Positions 1-9,164 of a stretch of 46,756 bases of DNA are shown here, piece after piece. Within the stretch, counting starts at the first letter, position 1, and each line of letters begins with the position of its first letter. This DNA is from Namhaeicola sp039714555 (GTDB lineage: Bacteria > Bacteroidota > Bacteroidia > Flavobacteriales > Flavobacteriaceae). The DNA lies in the NCBI GenBank assembly GCA_039714555.1, contig JBDLJB010000018.1, positions 1 to 46,756 on the forward strand, read 5' to 3'. The notes under the pieces were generated by a model. It had not been told where the DNA came from, did no database searches, and worked only from the letters and a program-made list of their open reading frames with translations. A program made the translations under genes and the position numbers.

Positions 1-90
1 AGCAGTTAATAACAGAATGAAATAATTACTTTTTTATAAACTCTAATACCTGTTAGGGCAATCAATTAATTTTTGTTTATAAATCTTTTA

Positions 91-98
91 TACTTTTG
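91..98 (+). promoter_or_regulatory. -7 box of the miaA promoter
   Basis: TACTTTTG matches the Bacteroidota -7 consensus TAnnTTTG. Only five bases separate it from the miaA ATG at 104, so transcription would start at or next to the start codon and the mRNA would be leaderless or nearly so. The -33 element is weak: a TTTG at 72-75 leaves only a 15-base spacer. Confidence 0.55.
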
Positions 99-103
99 CA
101 TTG

Positions 104-1033
104 ATGAAGCAAAATTACCTTATTTCGATTGTGGGTGCAACAGCTATTGGCAAAACAGCTCTAAGTATTGCTTTGGCAAAGCATTTTAATTCAGAAATTA
201 TATCGAGTGATTCTCGTCAGTTCTATAAAGAAATGTGTATTGGAACAGCTGTACCGAACAAAGAAGAATTAGATCAAGTAAAACACCATTTTATTCAAAA
301 TCGTTCGGTTTTTGAAGATTATAGTGTTGGTGATTTTGAAAGAGATGCCTTAAAAAAGTTAGATGAACTTTACAAAAAACACAACATTGTAACTATGGTT
401 GGTGGTAGTGGATTATATGTAGATGCCGTTTTAAATGGTATGGATGATTTTCCTGATATTGATTCTAAAATTAGAGAACAGTTAAAGTTCGATCTTCAGG
501 AAAATGGAATTGAATATTTACAAAATCAATTAAAAGATCTCGATCTTGAAACATATCAAAAAATTGATATCAACAACCATCAACGATTGATCAGAACATT
601 AGAAATTTGTTTAGGTACAGGCAAACCTTATGCATCATTTTTAAATAAAAAGAAGAAAGAAAGAAGCTTTATACCCATTAAGATAGGGATAACAGCTCCA
701 AGAGATATTATATACAATCGTATTAATCAACGTGTTGATATAATGATAGAACAAGGACTTATAAAAGAAGCTGAAAAATTATACCCATATAAACATCTAA
801 ATGCCTTGCAAACTGTTGGTTATAAAGAGTTATTTAAATATTTTGACAAAGAATTTTCATTGGATTTTTCTATTCAGGAAATCAAGAAAAATACACGACG
901 ATTTGCAAAAAGACAAAACACCTGGTTTAAAAAAGATAAAGAAATTAAATGGTTTGATTATAAAGAAGACCCAAACGAAATAATTAAATATTTAAATAAT
1001 TATATGAAAGTCAATAACGGTACTAGTTCTTAA
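104..1033 (+). CDS. miaA: tRNA dimethylallyltransferase MiaA
   Basis: Transfers a dimethylallyl group to N6 of adenosine 37 in tRNAs that read codons beginning with U; the modified base is later methylthiolated. The 309-residue length is normal for the family. Visible hallmarks are the P-loop GATAIGKT near residue 11, the following SSDSRQFY segment, the IGTAVP motif, NNHQRLIRTLE in the middle and LQTVGYKELF towards the C terminus. The frame opens with TTG at 101, but I use the ATG at 104 because it follows at once and matches the family N terminus. It stands alone on the plus strand and converges with the PBP4-like gene, whose stop is 13 bases away. Confidence 0.95.
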   Translation: MKQNYLISIVGATAIGKTALSIALAKHFNSEIISSDSRQFYKEMCIGTAVPNKEELDQVKHHFIQNRSVFEDYSVGDFERDALKKLDELYKKHNIVTMVGGSGLYVDAVLNGMDDFPDIDSKIREQLKFDLQENGIEYLQNQLKDLDLETYQKIDINNHQRLIRTLEICLGTGKPYASFLNKKKKERSFIPIKIGITAPRDIIYNRINQRVDIMIEQGLIKEAEKLYPYKHLNALQTVGYKELFKYFDKEFSLDFSIQEIKKNTRRFAKRQNTWFKKDKEIKWFDYKEDPNEIIKYLNNYMKVNNGTSS

Positions 1034-1046
1034 AAATTAATCCACT

Positions 1047-2330
1047 TTAAAAAGTATTGTATAGTTTTAAAAATACTTTCTCCATTTCTTTTTTTCTAGC
1101 AGTTGAACTTCCTTGGTAATGATTGTTCATATAACTAAATATCAATATATTACCTTTTTTTGTAATCAAATAACCACTTAAATTATAATTATTTGACAAA
1201 GTTCCTGATTTAGCATAAATAAAAGGTTTGTCATTTCCATAATAATTTTTTAAGGTTCCTGATTCACCACCAACCGGAAAATAAGAAAACAACTTTTCGT
1301 GAGAAATTTCTTCATACATTTTTTTAAGAAGATAAACCAAGCTTTCAGGAGTAAATAAATTGTATCTCGATAATCCTGAACCATCAACCCAACGCGGTTT
1401 TTGAGGAATATCTTGTAAATAATTTTTTAATGAATAATCAATTGCATTTTTAACACTAAAAATACTATCTACTTTATTTCCAACTTGTAACATTAATTGT
1501 TCTGCAATAAAATTATCACTTACAACCAACAATTGCTTATATAAAGAATCATACGAAACACTGTATAATGGTTTGAAATAATAATCTTTTTTAGCATTTA
1601 ATACAACAATCTTCTTTCCAATTTCTTCACCTAATAAATCAGCAACCAATTGGTTAGATGTTTTAAAAGGGATTTGTCTTTCCTCAAAACTATCAGAAGA
1701 TTTTATATAAAATTGATTATCATCAAGATCTCTTCTAATTCTTTTATTATTATTGATCTCTACATATTTATTAAAAAAATCAGGTAAAACCATTATACTA
1801 TCAGAGTCTTTAGTCACTTCGATAATATTTCCATAAATGGGAAATTGACTCTTTTCCGGCATATAATAATCGGCATAATCACCCCAGGACCAACCCGAAC
1901 CATAAACTGGTTCATCTATACATTCATCTAATAAATAAATATTTTGATTGGCATTTTTTAAAAAATCAATGGTATTATTTCCTTCAAAACCATATAATAA
2001 AGAGGGATCGGCTGTTCCTTTAATTATTAATGAATCAGAATTTTTAAAATAATTTAAACCTACTACTGAATCTTTAAAGGTTTTATAAGAAGTATAAAAA
2101 GTGAAAAGCTTGGTATTGGATGCAGGTGTAAAATACTTATTTCCGTTATTATTAATAATTTCTTTTCCATTTTTAGTATTATAAACTACCAATCCCCTAA
2201 AATAATTATTGGTTTTATTTTGGTTACCAAAATCTTTTTCAATCTTTTTAGATGCACATGAGTTTAATACAATTAAACTTAAAATTGATAATATTGATTT
2301 AACAAAAAACTTATTTTTCAAAATATTCAT
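1047..2330 (-). CDS. dacB: D-alanyl-D-alanine carboxypeptidase/endopeptidase, PBP4 (DacB) family lipoprotein
   Basis: A class C penicillin-binding protein that trims or cleaves peptidoglycan cross-links in the periplasm. The three active-site motifs of the serine peptidase S13 family are visible: SNTK at residues 71-74 (catalytic Ser), SDN near 275 and KSGT near 375. The N terminus is a lipoprotein signal peptide ending in the lipobox LNSC, so the enzyme is probably membrane-anchored. At 427 residues it is slightly short for PBP4. Its start overlaps the end of the upstream ATPase gene by 20 bases, suggesting translational coupling, although no functional link between the two is obvious. The symbol names the family; other S13 paralogues may exist in the genome. 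Confidence 0.88.
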   Translation of the reverse strand: MNILKNKFFVKSILSILSLIVLNSCASKKIEKDFGNQNKTNNYFRGLVVYNTKNGKEIINNNGNKYFTPASNTKLFTFYTSYKTFKDSVVGLNYFKNSDSLIIKGTADPSLLYGFEGNNTIDFLKNANQNIYLLDECIDEPVYGSGWSWGDYADYYMPEKSQFPIYGNIIEVTKDSDSIMVLPDFFNKYVEINNNKRIRRDLDDNQFYIKSSDSFEERQIPFKTSNQLVADLLGEEIGKKIVVLNAKKDYYFKPLYSVSYDSLYKQLLVVSDNFIAEQLMLQVGNKVDSIFSVKNAIDYSLKNYLQDIPQKPRWVDGSGLSRYNLFTPESLVYLLKKMYEEISHEKLFSYFPVGGESGTLKNYYGNDKPFIYAKSGTLSNNYNLSGYLITKKGNILIFSYMNNHYQGSSTARKKEMEKVFLKLYNTF

Positions 2331-3738
2331 TTTTAAAACCTATTAAATATAATTTTTTTTGAGCTCTTGTAATTGCTGTATATAACCAACGAAGATAAGA
2401 AATATCCTGACCATCTGGCAAATAAGGTTGTTCAATAAATACATTTTCCCATTGCCCACCTTGTGACTTATGACAAGTCATTGCATATGAGAATTTTATT
2501 TGTAAAGCATTAAAATATTTATTATTCTTTACAGCAAGCATTATTTTGTATTTTGATCTTAGATCAGTGTAATCTTTGGAAATTTCCTTATACAAATTAT
2601 TAGATTCTTCAAAAGATAATGATGGTGATTCACTATGTAAGGTATCTAATAACAAAACCGTATCAAAAGGTTTTTGATTGGGATAATCAATCATTCTGAG
2701 TTTTACTTCTACAAAACGAAAACCGTATAAATCAATAAATTTATAGATCTCTAAAATTTCACAAATATCACCGTTGGCAATAAACCCTACTTCTGTTGAG
2801 TCTTTTAACCAATAATAATTGTTTTTAACAATCATTATAAGATCTCCGGTACCAATTTCATTATCACGATCTAAAATTCTATTTCTAATTTGTTGATTGT
2901 ATAAGTTTGCTCTTTTATTTGACCTAACAATTAAAACTGTGTCTTCAATACTATTTTGATCATATGAAGTATAAAATGCATCCAAAATATCATCTCCATC
3001 CGTTAAACGGAAAATATCCTTAAAATTAGATTGAAATTTAAACGATCCAAAATAATTAACTTGTATAATTTCCCTTAAACTTGTTGCATTGGCTAAAATA
3101 CCTGAATCATGATGTTGCCGCATTACTTCATCCAACTCAATTTCATAAACATCTTTTTGGTAATTGTATGCTAAAACCGATCTATCTAATGCCGGGCTTA
3201 TTTCTAATTTTACTGGAGGCAACTGTGCAGTATCACCTATTAATATCAATTTACAATTTTTTCCTGAATAAACATAGCTGATCAAATCATCTAATAATGA
3301 ATTATTTTCAAATATTTTGCTGTCAATATTCGTATCAGGAATCATAGATGCTTCATCAACAATAAAAATTGTATTGGTGTGTTTGTTTTTTTGTAAGGTA
3401 AAACTAACATTACCTCCGGTTGCCTTTTTAGGAAAATAAATTTTTTTATGAATGGTAAAAGCTTGTCTTTTTGAGTAATTCGCAATTACTTTGGCGGCTC
3501 TTCCGGTTGGAGCCAATAAAACAGATTTTTTACCTGTTTTCCACAAATTATTTACTAAACTGCTTATAATGGTAGTTTTACCGGTACCTGCATATCCTTT
3601 AAGCAAAAATAAACCTTCCTCATTATCATTAAATATATAATCAGACAATTTTATAAAAAGTTCATTTTGTATAGCAGTAGGATCATGTTCAAAATTTTTT
3701 AAAAGTTCGGTATAAAAAACGGCTGCAGTTTCAATCAT
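2311..3738 (-). CDS. RecD-like superfamily 1 DNA helicase / AAA ATPase
   Basis: A superfamily 1 helicase-type ATPase resembling the motor part of exonuclease V alpha (RecD/TraA) but without RecBC partners nearby. Walker A GYAGTGKT lies at residues 48-55. It is followed by a Walker B-like VDEASMI, a motif III-like GDTAQLPPV, a UvrD-type C-terminal motif MTCHKSQGGQW, and LYTAITRAQKKL near the end, which would carry the arginine finger. At 475 residues it is the compact form common in Bacteroidota. It probably acts in DNA repair or processing; the substrate is unknown. It is the first gene of a two-gene minus-strand unit with the PBP4-like gene. The ATG at 3738 lies 24 bases after a -7 box. Confidence 0.82.
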   Translation of the reverse strand: MIETAAVFYTELLKNFEHDPTAIQNELFIKLSDYIFNDNEEGLFLLKGYAGTGKTTIISSLVNNLWKTGKKSVLLAPTGRAAKVIANYSKRQAFTIHKKIYFPKKATGGNVSFTLQKNKHTNTIFIVDEASMIPDTNIDSKIFENNSLLDDLISYVYSGKNCKLILIGDTAQLPPVKLEISPALDRSVLAYNYQKDVYEIELDEVMRQHHDSGILANATSLREIIQVNYFGSFKFQSNFKDIFRLTDGDDILDAFYTSYDQNSIEDTVLIVRSNKRANLYNQQIRNRILDRDNEIGTGDLIMIVKNNYYWLKDSTEVGFIANGDICEILEIYKFIDLYGFRFVEVKLRMIDYPNQKPFDTVLLLDTLHSESPSLSFEESNNLYKEISKDYTDLRSKYKIMLAVKNNKYFNALQIKFSYAMTCHKSQGGQWENVFIEQPYLPDGQDISYLRWLYTAITRAQKKLYLIGFKNEYFEK

Positions 3739-3762
3739 TACTTTCTTAAAATTTTAAAAGAA

Positions 3763-3770
3763 CAAACTTA
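3763..3770 (-). promoter_or_regulatory. -7 box upstream of the RecD-like gene
   Basis: On the minus strand this reads TAAGTTTG, a full match to TAnnTTTG, placed 24 bases before the ATG at 3738. I did not find a well-spaced -33 element. Confidence 0.45.
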
Positions 3771-3873
3771 ACTAGAATAATTAATCTGTTCCAGTTAAAA
3801 CTCAAAGTTTTATTAACGAATCAATATTTTAAACTTTCAAAAAGATTATTAAAGTTAGTTTATTTTTTATTTT

Positions 3874-3946
3874 TATATTTGTTTATAAATTACAAACTTT
3901 ATTCGTAAATTATTTCTTTTGTGATTAAAAAAATTTTGTAGATTTG
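3874..3946 (+). promoter_or_regulatory. Two candidate -7 boxes before the 3980-6076 operon
   Basis: TATATTTG lies at 3874-3881 and TAGATTTG at 3939-3946, both perfect matches to TAnnTTTG. The second has a TTTTG at 3917-3921 as a possible -33 element (17-base spacer) and gives a leader of roughly 30 bases before the ATG at 3980. The first would add about 65 bases. Confidence 0.55.
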
Positions 3947-3979
3947 CGATTATCCATTTTAAAATAAAATAAATAAAAA

Positions 3980-4711
3980 ATGATTTCAATTTTAATTATT
4001 ATAGTTTCGCTTATTGCAGTTGGTTTGTTAGCCTATTTAATTGTTAATTATATTCCAAGCAAATTAAAACCTTTGGTTTCTGTTGTTTTATGGGTAGTTA
4101 TTGGTTATTTAGGATACAATGTTTATTCTTCAATTATGAAACCTATAAACTTTAACAAACAAAAAAAGGTTAAATATGCTAAAGTTATTAATAACTTAAA
4201 GATTATTCGTGATGCAGAACTTGCCTATGGTGAAGTAAATAGAAAATTTACGAGTGATAAAAGTGGTTTGATTACTTTTATTGATACTGCAAATTTTGCT
4301 ATAACAGAAGTAAAAAATATTGTTATAACCGAACAAAGAGGTAGAATTACCGTTGATGTTGAAAAAAGAGTCGTAGATACTGTTGGTTTTGAACCTGTTA
4401 AGAAGTCATTTGAAGGCAGGGATTACAAAAATATGTTTAAAGTTCCCGGAACTGATGCTGAATTTGAATTAAAAGCTGATGTAATTGAAAAAGTGCAAGG
4501 TGTTCAAACATCGGTTTTTGAAGCAAAAGTTGCAAAAGATGTAGTATTAAAAGGAATGGATAAGGATTTAATAAATACTGAAAAGGAAGCATTAGGAGGT
4601 GTTAATATCCCTGGTGAATATATAACAGTAGGTTCATTAAACGAAGTAAACTCTAACGGAAACTGGCCTCCATTTTATGATGGTAAAAAAGAAAGTTCAG
4701 ATAATAAATAA
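3980..4711 (+). CDS. Conserved membrane-anchored protein of unknown function
   Basis: I do not recognise a characterised family. The N terminus has two hydrophobic segments, about residues 3-24 and 31-52, separated by a short polar turn. A soluble region of about 190 residues follows, starting KPINFNKQKKVKY; its early part has a helical stretch with a conserved-looking ELAYGEVNRKFTSD, reminiscent of the region after the membrane helix in pilin-like proteins, but no prepilin cleavage motif is visible. The C-terminal half looks beta-rich. It is the first gene of an operon with a DUF3822 protein and rsmD; its 3' end overlaps the next gene by 35 bases. I recall similar three-gene arrangements in other Bacteroidota, so a link to envelope or pilus-like machinery is possible but unproven. 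Confidence 0.7.
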   Translation: MISILIIIVSLIAVGLLAYLIVNYIPSKLKPLVSVVLWVVIGYLGYNVYSSIMKPINFNKQKKVKYAKVINNLKIIRDAELAYGEVNRKFTSDKSGLITFIDTANFAITEVKNIVITEQRGRITVDVEKRVVDTVGFEPVKKSFEGRDYKNMFKVPGTDAEFELKADVIEKVQGVQTSVFEAKVAKDVVLKGMDKDLINTEKEALGGVNIPGEYITVGSLNEVNSNGNWPPFYDGKKESSDNK

Positions 4712-5531
4712 TTCTTCAGAATTAAATAACCTTGAAGACATTCATCTATCCATCCAAATTAGTTTGGATGGATTTTCTTTTTGTACTATAAACAAAATTA
4801 AAAATGAAATATCTTCATTAATTCATTATCCTTTTTCAAATAACTCACCTACACCCCAAAAACATTTACAAAATGTTAAAGGTATTTATGAAAAAGAACC
4901 ATTACTTCAAAATAATTACGGGTCAGTAAATGTTTCTCACGTAAATAATTTATCATCATTTGTACCCAAAGCATTATTTAATGATAAAAACTTATCCGAT
5001 TACTTAAAATTTGGTCATAAAATATTTAAAAATGATTATATTGTTTATGATACAATCAACAATCATGATCTAGTAAATGTTTATGTTCCCTTTATAAATA
5101 TCAATAATTTTTTAATCGATAAATATGGAAGTTTTGAATACAAACATTTTTCAACTATCCTAATTAAAAATTTATTAGATACTTATAAATTTAGTGAAAG
5201 GCCTCATATGTTTGTCATGGTAAATGAAACCCATTTTGAGATCATAGCCATTGCTAATAATAGCTTTAAATTGTACAATTCATTTACCTATCAAAACAGT
5301 GAAGATTTTATTTATTATATTTTATTTATAGCAGAACAATTGCGTTTTAACACCAACTATTTTGAGTTGATATTCTTAGGTAAAACAGTTAAAGAAGATG
5401 AAATTTACGATATAGCTTATAAATATGTACGCAATGTAAGTTTTTTAGAAAACAGACATCAATATGTTTTAAATAAAGACTTTACAGATGTTATTCAACG
5501 TAAATTCTTTACTTTATTACACCAATTTTAA
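4677..5531 (+). CDS. DUF3822 family protein
   Basis: Resembles DUF3822, a Bacteroidota family of about 260-290 residues placed in the actin-like ATPase superfamily. Supporting features are the N-terminal LSIQISLDGFSFC strand motif, the FVPKALFND segment and a central NNFLIDKYGSFEYKHF region before a second half of similar fold. The usual phosphate-binding loops of actin-like ATPases are not obvious, so activity is doubtful. The gene overlaps the previous one by 35 bases and shares one base with rsmD (TAATG), so the three are probably co-translated. Two ATG codons lie in tandem at 4677 and 4680. The true start could be slightly downstream, because family similarity begins near residue 20. Confidence 0.75.
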   Translation: MMVKKKVQIINNSSELNNLEDIHLSIQISLDGFSFCTINKIKNEISSLIHYPFSNNSPTPQKHLQNVKGIYEKEPLLQNNYGSVNVSHVNNLSSFVPKALFNDKNLSDYLKFGHKIFKNDYIVYDTINNHDLVNVYVPFININNFLIDKYGSFEYKHFSTILIKNLLDTYKFSERPHMFVMVNETHFEIIAIANNSFKLYNSFTYQNSEDFIYYILFIAEQLRFNTNYFELIFLGKTVKEDEIYDIAYKYVRNVSFLENRHQYVLNKDFTDVIQRKFFTLLHQF

Positions 5532-6076
5532 TGCGTATTATTTCAGGAAAATATAAAAGTAAACGCATCAATGCACCAAATAATTTACCGGTGCGTCCTA
5601 CTACCGATATGGCGAAAGAAGCACTGTTCAATATTTTGAATAACAGGTATTATTTTGATCAGATCAGTGTATTGGACCTTTTTGCCGGAATTGGTAGTAT
5701 TAGCTTTGAATTTGCTTCACGTGGTACTCAACAAATTATAACTGTTGATAAGCATCAAGGATGTATAAAGTTTATTCATGAAGTAAATAAGGAGCTTGAT
5801 TCAAACCTTATTATTATTAAAAGTAATGTATATACTTTTTTAGAACGAACCAATCAAAAATTTGATGTGATCTTTGCTGATCCTCCTTATGATTTTAGTA
5901 TAGTAAAATTTCAAAGAATTATCGACTTAGTTTTTGATAATAATCTTTTGAATAAAGATGGTATGTTAATAATTGAGCATTCAAAACTAACTGATCTATC
6001 ACAAAACCCAACTTTTGCTCAAGCTAAAAAATATGGTGGTAATATGTTTAGTTTTTTTGAAAAATCTATTGATTAA
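5531..6076 (+). CDS. rsmD: 16S rRNA (guanine966-N2)-methyltransferase RsmD
   Basis: Methylates G966 of 16S rRNA in the assembled small subunit, using S-adenosylmethionine. The 181-residue length is typical. It begins with the family signature MRIISGKYKSKRI followed by VRPTTDMAKEALFNIL. The SAM-binding motif I is LDLFAGIGS near residue 49, and the catalytic motif IV is DPPY at 117-120. It is the last gene of its operon; the start codon overlaps the stop of the DUF3822 gene as TAATG. I see no strong terminator before the convergent TPR gene. Confidence 0.93.
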   Translation: MRIISGKYKSKRINAPNNLPVRPTTDMAKEALFNILNNRYYFDQISVLDLFAGIGSISFEFASRGTQQIITVDKHQGCIKFIHEVNKELDSNLIIIKSNVYTFLERTNQKFDVIFADPPYDFSIVKFQRIIDLVFDNNLLNKDGMLIIEHSKLTDLSQNPTFAQAKKYGGNMFSFFEKSID

Positions 6077-6134
6077 TTTAAAAGGATTTCTCTAAGTTTT
6101 CAACTCTAAAAAGAATATTTTTATCATCGAATAA

Positions 6135-8177
6135 TTATTCATTCGATTGGTTAACAGGTAAATAATTATTCTTTAAAAATGTTTTAAATCTTGGTTCATT
6201 GCGATACAAGTCAAATTCAGGAGAACTATTTATATCCATTTGTCTTAATATATCGGTCATTTTACTTAAAAAGTAATACATAGAATCCCTATCTTTAAGA
6301 TTGGCATAAACTATTGCCTCATATTTATAACTTATTTGATTGTTGGCACGTAGTTCATAAATTTTAATTTTATTACCCATTTTAGAAAGTATAGCGGCTT
6401 TATACCCCGGATCTTTTTTTACAGATTTATTATAATAGAACATAGCTTCATCAATCTTTCCCATGGTATAATTATTAAACCCGTGCCATTGATCTATTGA
6501 ATGTTTTCCTAACAGATCAATAATATCTTTTCTTTCCAACAAATTTTTTGTTTCTACATATCTTCTATCTAGAATTAAACCTAAAATATTTTCTGATACA
6601 ACTCCAACATCCGTAGAATCTATTTCATAAGCTATCTTTAGATTTCTTAAACCATTAACTCTATCATTCATAATAAATATCTGGTAATTTCCTAGAAGGA
6701 TATACCATGTAGGGTTATTGGGTTCCTTCTCTACCTTTTCTTCCAAAAGACGAATAGATACCATCCAATCCTTTTTTTTCAAACTTTTAACCCCAATTTC
6801 ATATACAAACCTGTCTTTTTCATTAAAAAGAAAACTTATTTTATTATAGTGAGCTTCTGATTCATCAATCTTGTTATTTGCAATTAATGCATAAAGCTTT
6901 GTAAGATTTATAGGTATTGAAAAAGGATCTAATTGCTGAGCAATATCTATATGTAAGAGCCAATTTTTGGCATCTAAAATTGGTTTTCTGTTAAAATAAG
7001 TTGCATAATGATGATGTGCCGTAGCATCATTAGGGTTAATATAAATAGCTTTTTTAAAGTTTTTTTCAGCTTTATCCCAATTACTATCTCTCATATTTAA
7101 ATTTGCTTTAACTGTAAAAGCCCTGGCTGAATTAGGGTCTATTGAGAGTGCCTTTTCTAGTAATTTGTTAATTTTTATTCTTCCTTCTCCTATATCCATG
7201 TATTGATATTCTGTCATTATAAAATATGAATTTGACATCTCTGCATAAGCCTCTGCATAATTTGGATCCAGATCTATAGCTTTTTGGTATAATCTAATAC
7301 TATTTTGTAAACCTATTTTTGTTCTATTATCTGCAATAACTCGTCCTTTTAGATATAGTTGATAGGCTTCAATATTGTTTGTTGGTGCGGTATTTAATTC
7401 CTTCTCCTCTTCAGGACTAATCGCAACCTGAAGTTGTTTTACTATTTTTTTAGAAACATCCTGTTGAATTTTAAAAACATCTTCAATATTATCACTATAA
7501 TTATCAGCCCACAAATGTTCATCATTTGCATTAATTAATTGAGCTGTAATTAGTACTCTATCATTTTGTTTTCTCACACTACCTTCTAATAAATAAGAAA
7601 CCCCCAATTCTTTTGCTATCTCAGGAATTGATTTATCAGATTCTCTATATCTTTCTGTTGAGGTTCTTGATATAACTTTTATTTCTTTTAACTTGGCTAA
7701 GTTTGTTAAAATATCTTCAGTAACACCATCACAAAACCATTCTGTATCCCCGCTAGAACTCAAATCATTAAAGGGTAAAACGGCAATAGACTTTTCGATT
7801 AAACTATTTGAAGCTTTTAAAGATTTATTATTTTGTGTAGATCTGTTAAAAAAAGAAATTGCTATGGCAGCAATCAGTGTAATAAAAATTAAAATATTTA
7901 AACGTTTGTTGGTTTTTGCTGTTATAGATTGGTGTTTTGGTATTTTTGAAGTTTTTTTCATTCCTTCGGGTGTAATTTCATACACCCATGAAAAAATTAT
8001 CCAAATAGGAAATCCTAAAGCCATCAATAAAGTTAAAGTTTTTAATACCCAATCTGGTGTTTCGATTATTGGCAGGAGTATTGCCAATAATTGCAATAAA
8101 ATCCATGTTACAACCAAATAAGCAATGGCTGCTTTAAATACATTGCGGCGTTTGAGCTCTTTTAGAAATTTGCTCAT
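6135..8177 (-). CDS. Membrane-anchored TPR protein with FlgO-like domain
   Basis: A 680-residue three-part protein. Residues 1-85 hold a membrane module with two hydrophobic helices and the segment WVYEITPEGM, often seen at the N terminus of TPR proteins and adenylate cyclases. After a further membrane helix near 95-110 comes an FlgO-like domain (about 125-255) with SIAVLPFNDLSS, WFCDGVTEDILTNLAK and YLLEGSVRK. The rest consists of TPR repeats, for example LDPNYAEAYAEMSNSY and INPNDATAHHHYATYF. No cyclase, kinase or DNA-binding domain is present, so it is probably an assembly or regulatory scaffold. It is transcribed alone from the -7 box at 8194-8201; the next gene upstream on this strand is a LytTR regulator, 221 bases away. 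Confidence 0.8.
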   Translation of the reverse strand: MSKFLKELKRRNVFKAAIAYLVVTWILLQLLAILLPIIETPDWVLKTLTLLMALGFPIWIIFSWVYEITPEGMKKTSKIPKHQSITAKTNKRLNILIFITLIAAIAISFFNRSTQNNKSLKASNSLIEKSIAVLPFNDLSSSGDTEWFCDGVTEDILTNLAKLKEIKVISRTSTERYRESDKSIPEIAKELGVSYLLEGSVRKQNDRVLITAQLINANDEHLWADNYSDNIEDVFKIQQDVSKKIVKQLQVAISPEEEKELNTAPTNNIEAYQLYLKGRVIADNRTKIGLQNSIRLYQKAIDLDPNYAEAYAEMSNSYFIMTEYQYMDIGEGRIKINKLLEKALSIDPNSARAFTVKANLNMRDSNWDKAEKNFKKAIYINPNDATAHHHYATYFNRKPILDAKNWLLHIDIAQQLDPFSIPINLTKLYALIANNKIDESEAHYNKISFLFNEKDRFVYEIGVKSLKKKDWMVSIRLLEEKVEKEPNNPTWYILLGNYQIFIMNDRVNGLRNLKIAYEIDSTDVGVVSENILGLILDRRYVETKNLLERKDIIDLLGKHSIDQWHGFNNYTMGKIDEAMFYYNKSVKKDPGYKAAILSKMGNKIKIYELRANNQISYKYEAIVYANLKDRDSMYYFLSKMTDILRQMDINSSPEFDLYRNEPRFKTFLKNNYLPVNQSNE

Positions 8178-8193
8178 GAAATTAAGCTATTAT

Positions 8194-8201
8194 CAAATAT
8201 A
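8194..8201 (-). promoter_or_regulatory. -7 box of the TPR gene promoter
   Basis: TATATTTG on the minus strand, a perfect TAnnTTTG match, 16 bases before the ATG at 8177. It supports separate transcription from the LytTR gene upstream. Confidence 0.55.
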
Positions 8202-8398
8202 ATGAAAAATATTCAAAAATAATAATAATTACAGTCTAATATTCTATCAAATAGCTACATAATTTGTGAATTTTTCAATATTATGAGAAAACATAATTTA
8301 TGGAGGAGTTAATTTTTTAATTATTTAATTCTTATTCTACTAAATTTAAGATATCAAATGTATATTAACCAACTTAAAATAAAACTTATAATCAATAT

Positions 8399-9154
8399 TT
8401 ATTCTAACCAGGTTTTAAAAGTTTTCACTTTTTCTCTACTTACAATGATATCATCAGTATCAAAATTTTGAAGTTTTAATTGTAGCCTACTATTGGTATA
8501 AGATACTATATCTTTAATTGCATCAATATTTACCAAATACTTTCGGTTAACCCTAAAAAATTTTATCGGATCTAATTTCTCATCCACTTGATCTAAGGTG
8601 AGGTCTATTAAAAGATTCCTATTATGATTTGTATGAATATAAGTTCCTTTATTTTCACTAAAAAAGCATTCAATTTCATCAATTGCGATTATTTTTATAT
8701 GCTGTCCTACTTTTACTGTAAATCTGGTTTTATAGCTTTTATCCATTGGATTGATCAACAATTTTTTAATTTGTTCAATATCAAAACTTTGATTAGTTTG
8801 TTTTTGATTATTTTTATTATACTTTTCTATTGCAGTTTTTAGTTCATCTTCATCAATAGGTTTTAGCAAATAATCAATACTGTTTAATTTAAAAGCTTTT
8901 AAAGCATATTCATCATAGGCAGTAGTAAAAATTATGGCACTTTGAATATTAATTTCTTCAAAAATCTCAAATGACAAACCATCGGATAATTGAATGTCTA
9001 AAAGAATCAGATCAGGATGTGGATTATTTAAAAACCATTGTATTGATTCTTTTACAGAATGTAACATTTGATGGGTTTTAATATCCAAATTAGCCAACAT
9101 TCGCGATAAGCGTCTTGCAGCCGGTTTTTCGTCTTCAATTATTATTACTTTCAT
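8399..9154 (-). CDS. LytTR-family response regulator
   Basis: A 251-residue response regulator: an N-terminal receiver domain (MKVIIIEDEKPAARRL, phosphoacceptor Asp53 in LILLDIQLSDG, LLKPIDEDEL) and a C-terminal LytTR DNA-binding domain from about residue 145 (FFRVNRKYLVN, KLQNFDTDDIIVSREK). It would be phosphorylated by a LytS-like kinase, most likely the one at 9575-10906, and bind promoters through LytTR. The frame opens at a GTG at 9163, but I use the ATG at 9154 because it gives the standard MKVIIIEDE start. A hairpin-rich stretch (9165-9221) separates it from the 2TM gene. Confidence 0.9.
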   Translation of the reverse strand: MKVIIIEDEKPAARRLSRMLANLDIKTHQMLHSVKESIQWFLNNPHPDLILLDIQLSDGLSFEIFEEINIQSAIIFTTAYDEYALKAFKLNSIDYLLKPIDEDELKTAIEKYNKNNQKQTNQSFDIEQIKKLLINPMDKSYKTRFTVKVGQHIKIIAIDEIECFFSENKGTYIHTNHNRNLLIDLTLDQVDEKLDPIKFFRVNRKYLVNIDAIKDIVSYTNSRLQLKLQNFDTDDIIVSREKVKTFKTWLE

Positions 9155-9164
9155 ATACACCACT

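Noticed and set aside
1051..1079. AAAGTATT/AATACTTT inverted repeat between miaA and the PBP4-like gene
   Set aside because: Weak AT-only stem with a 13-base loop and no T-run; overlaps the end of the coding region.
7693..8121. 142-codon plus-strand frame opposite the TPR gene
   Set aside because: It lies antisense to the conserved N-terminal membrane module and FlgO-like domain; no motif of its own is visible.
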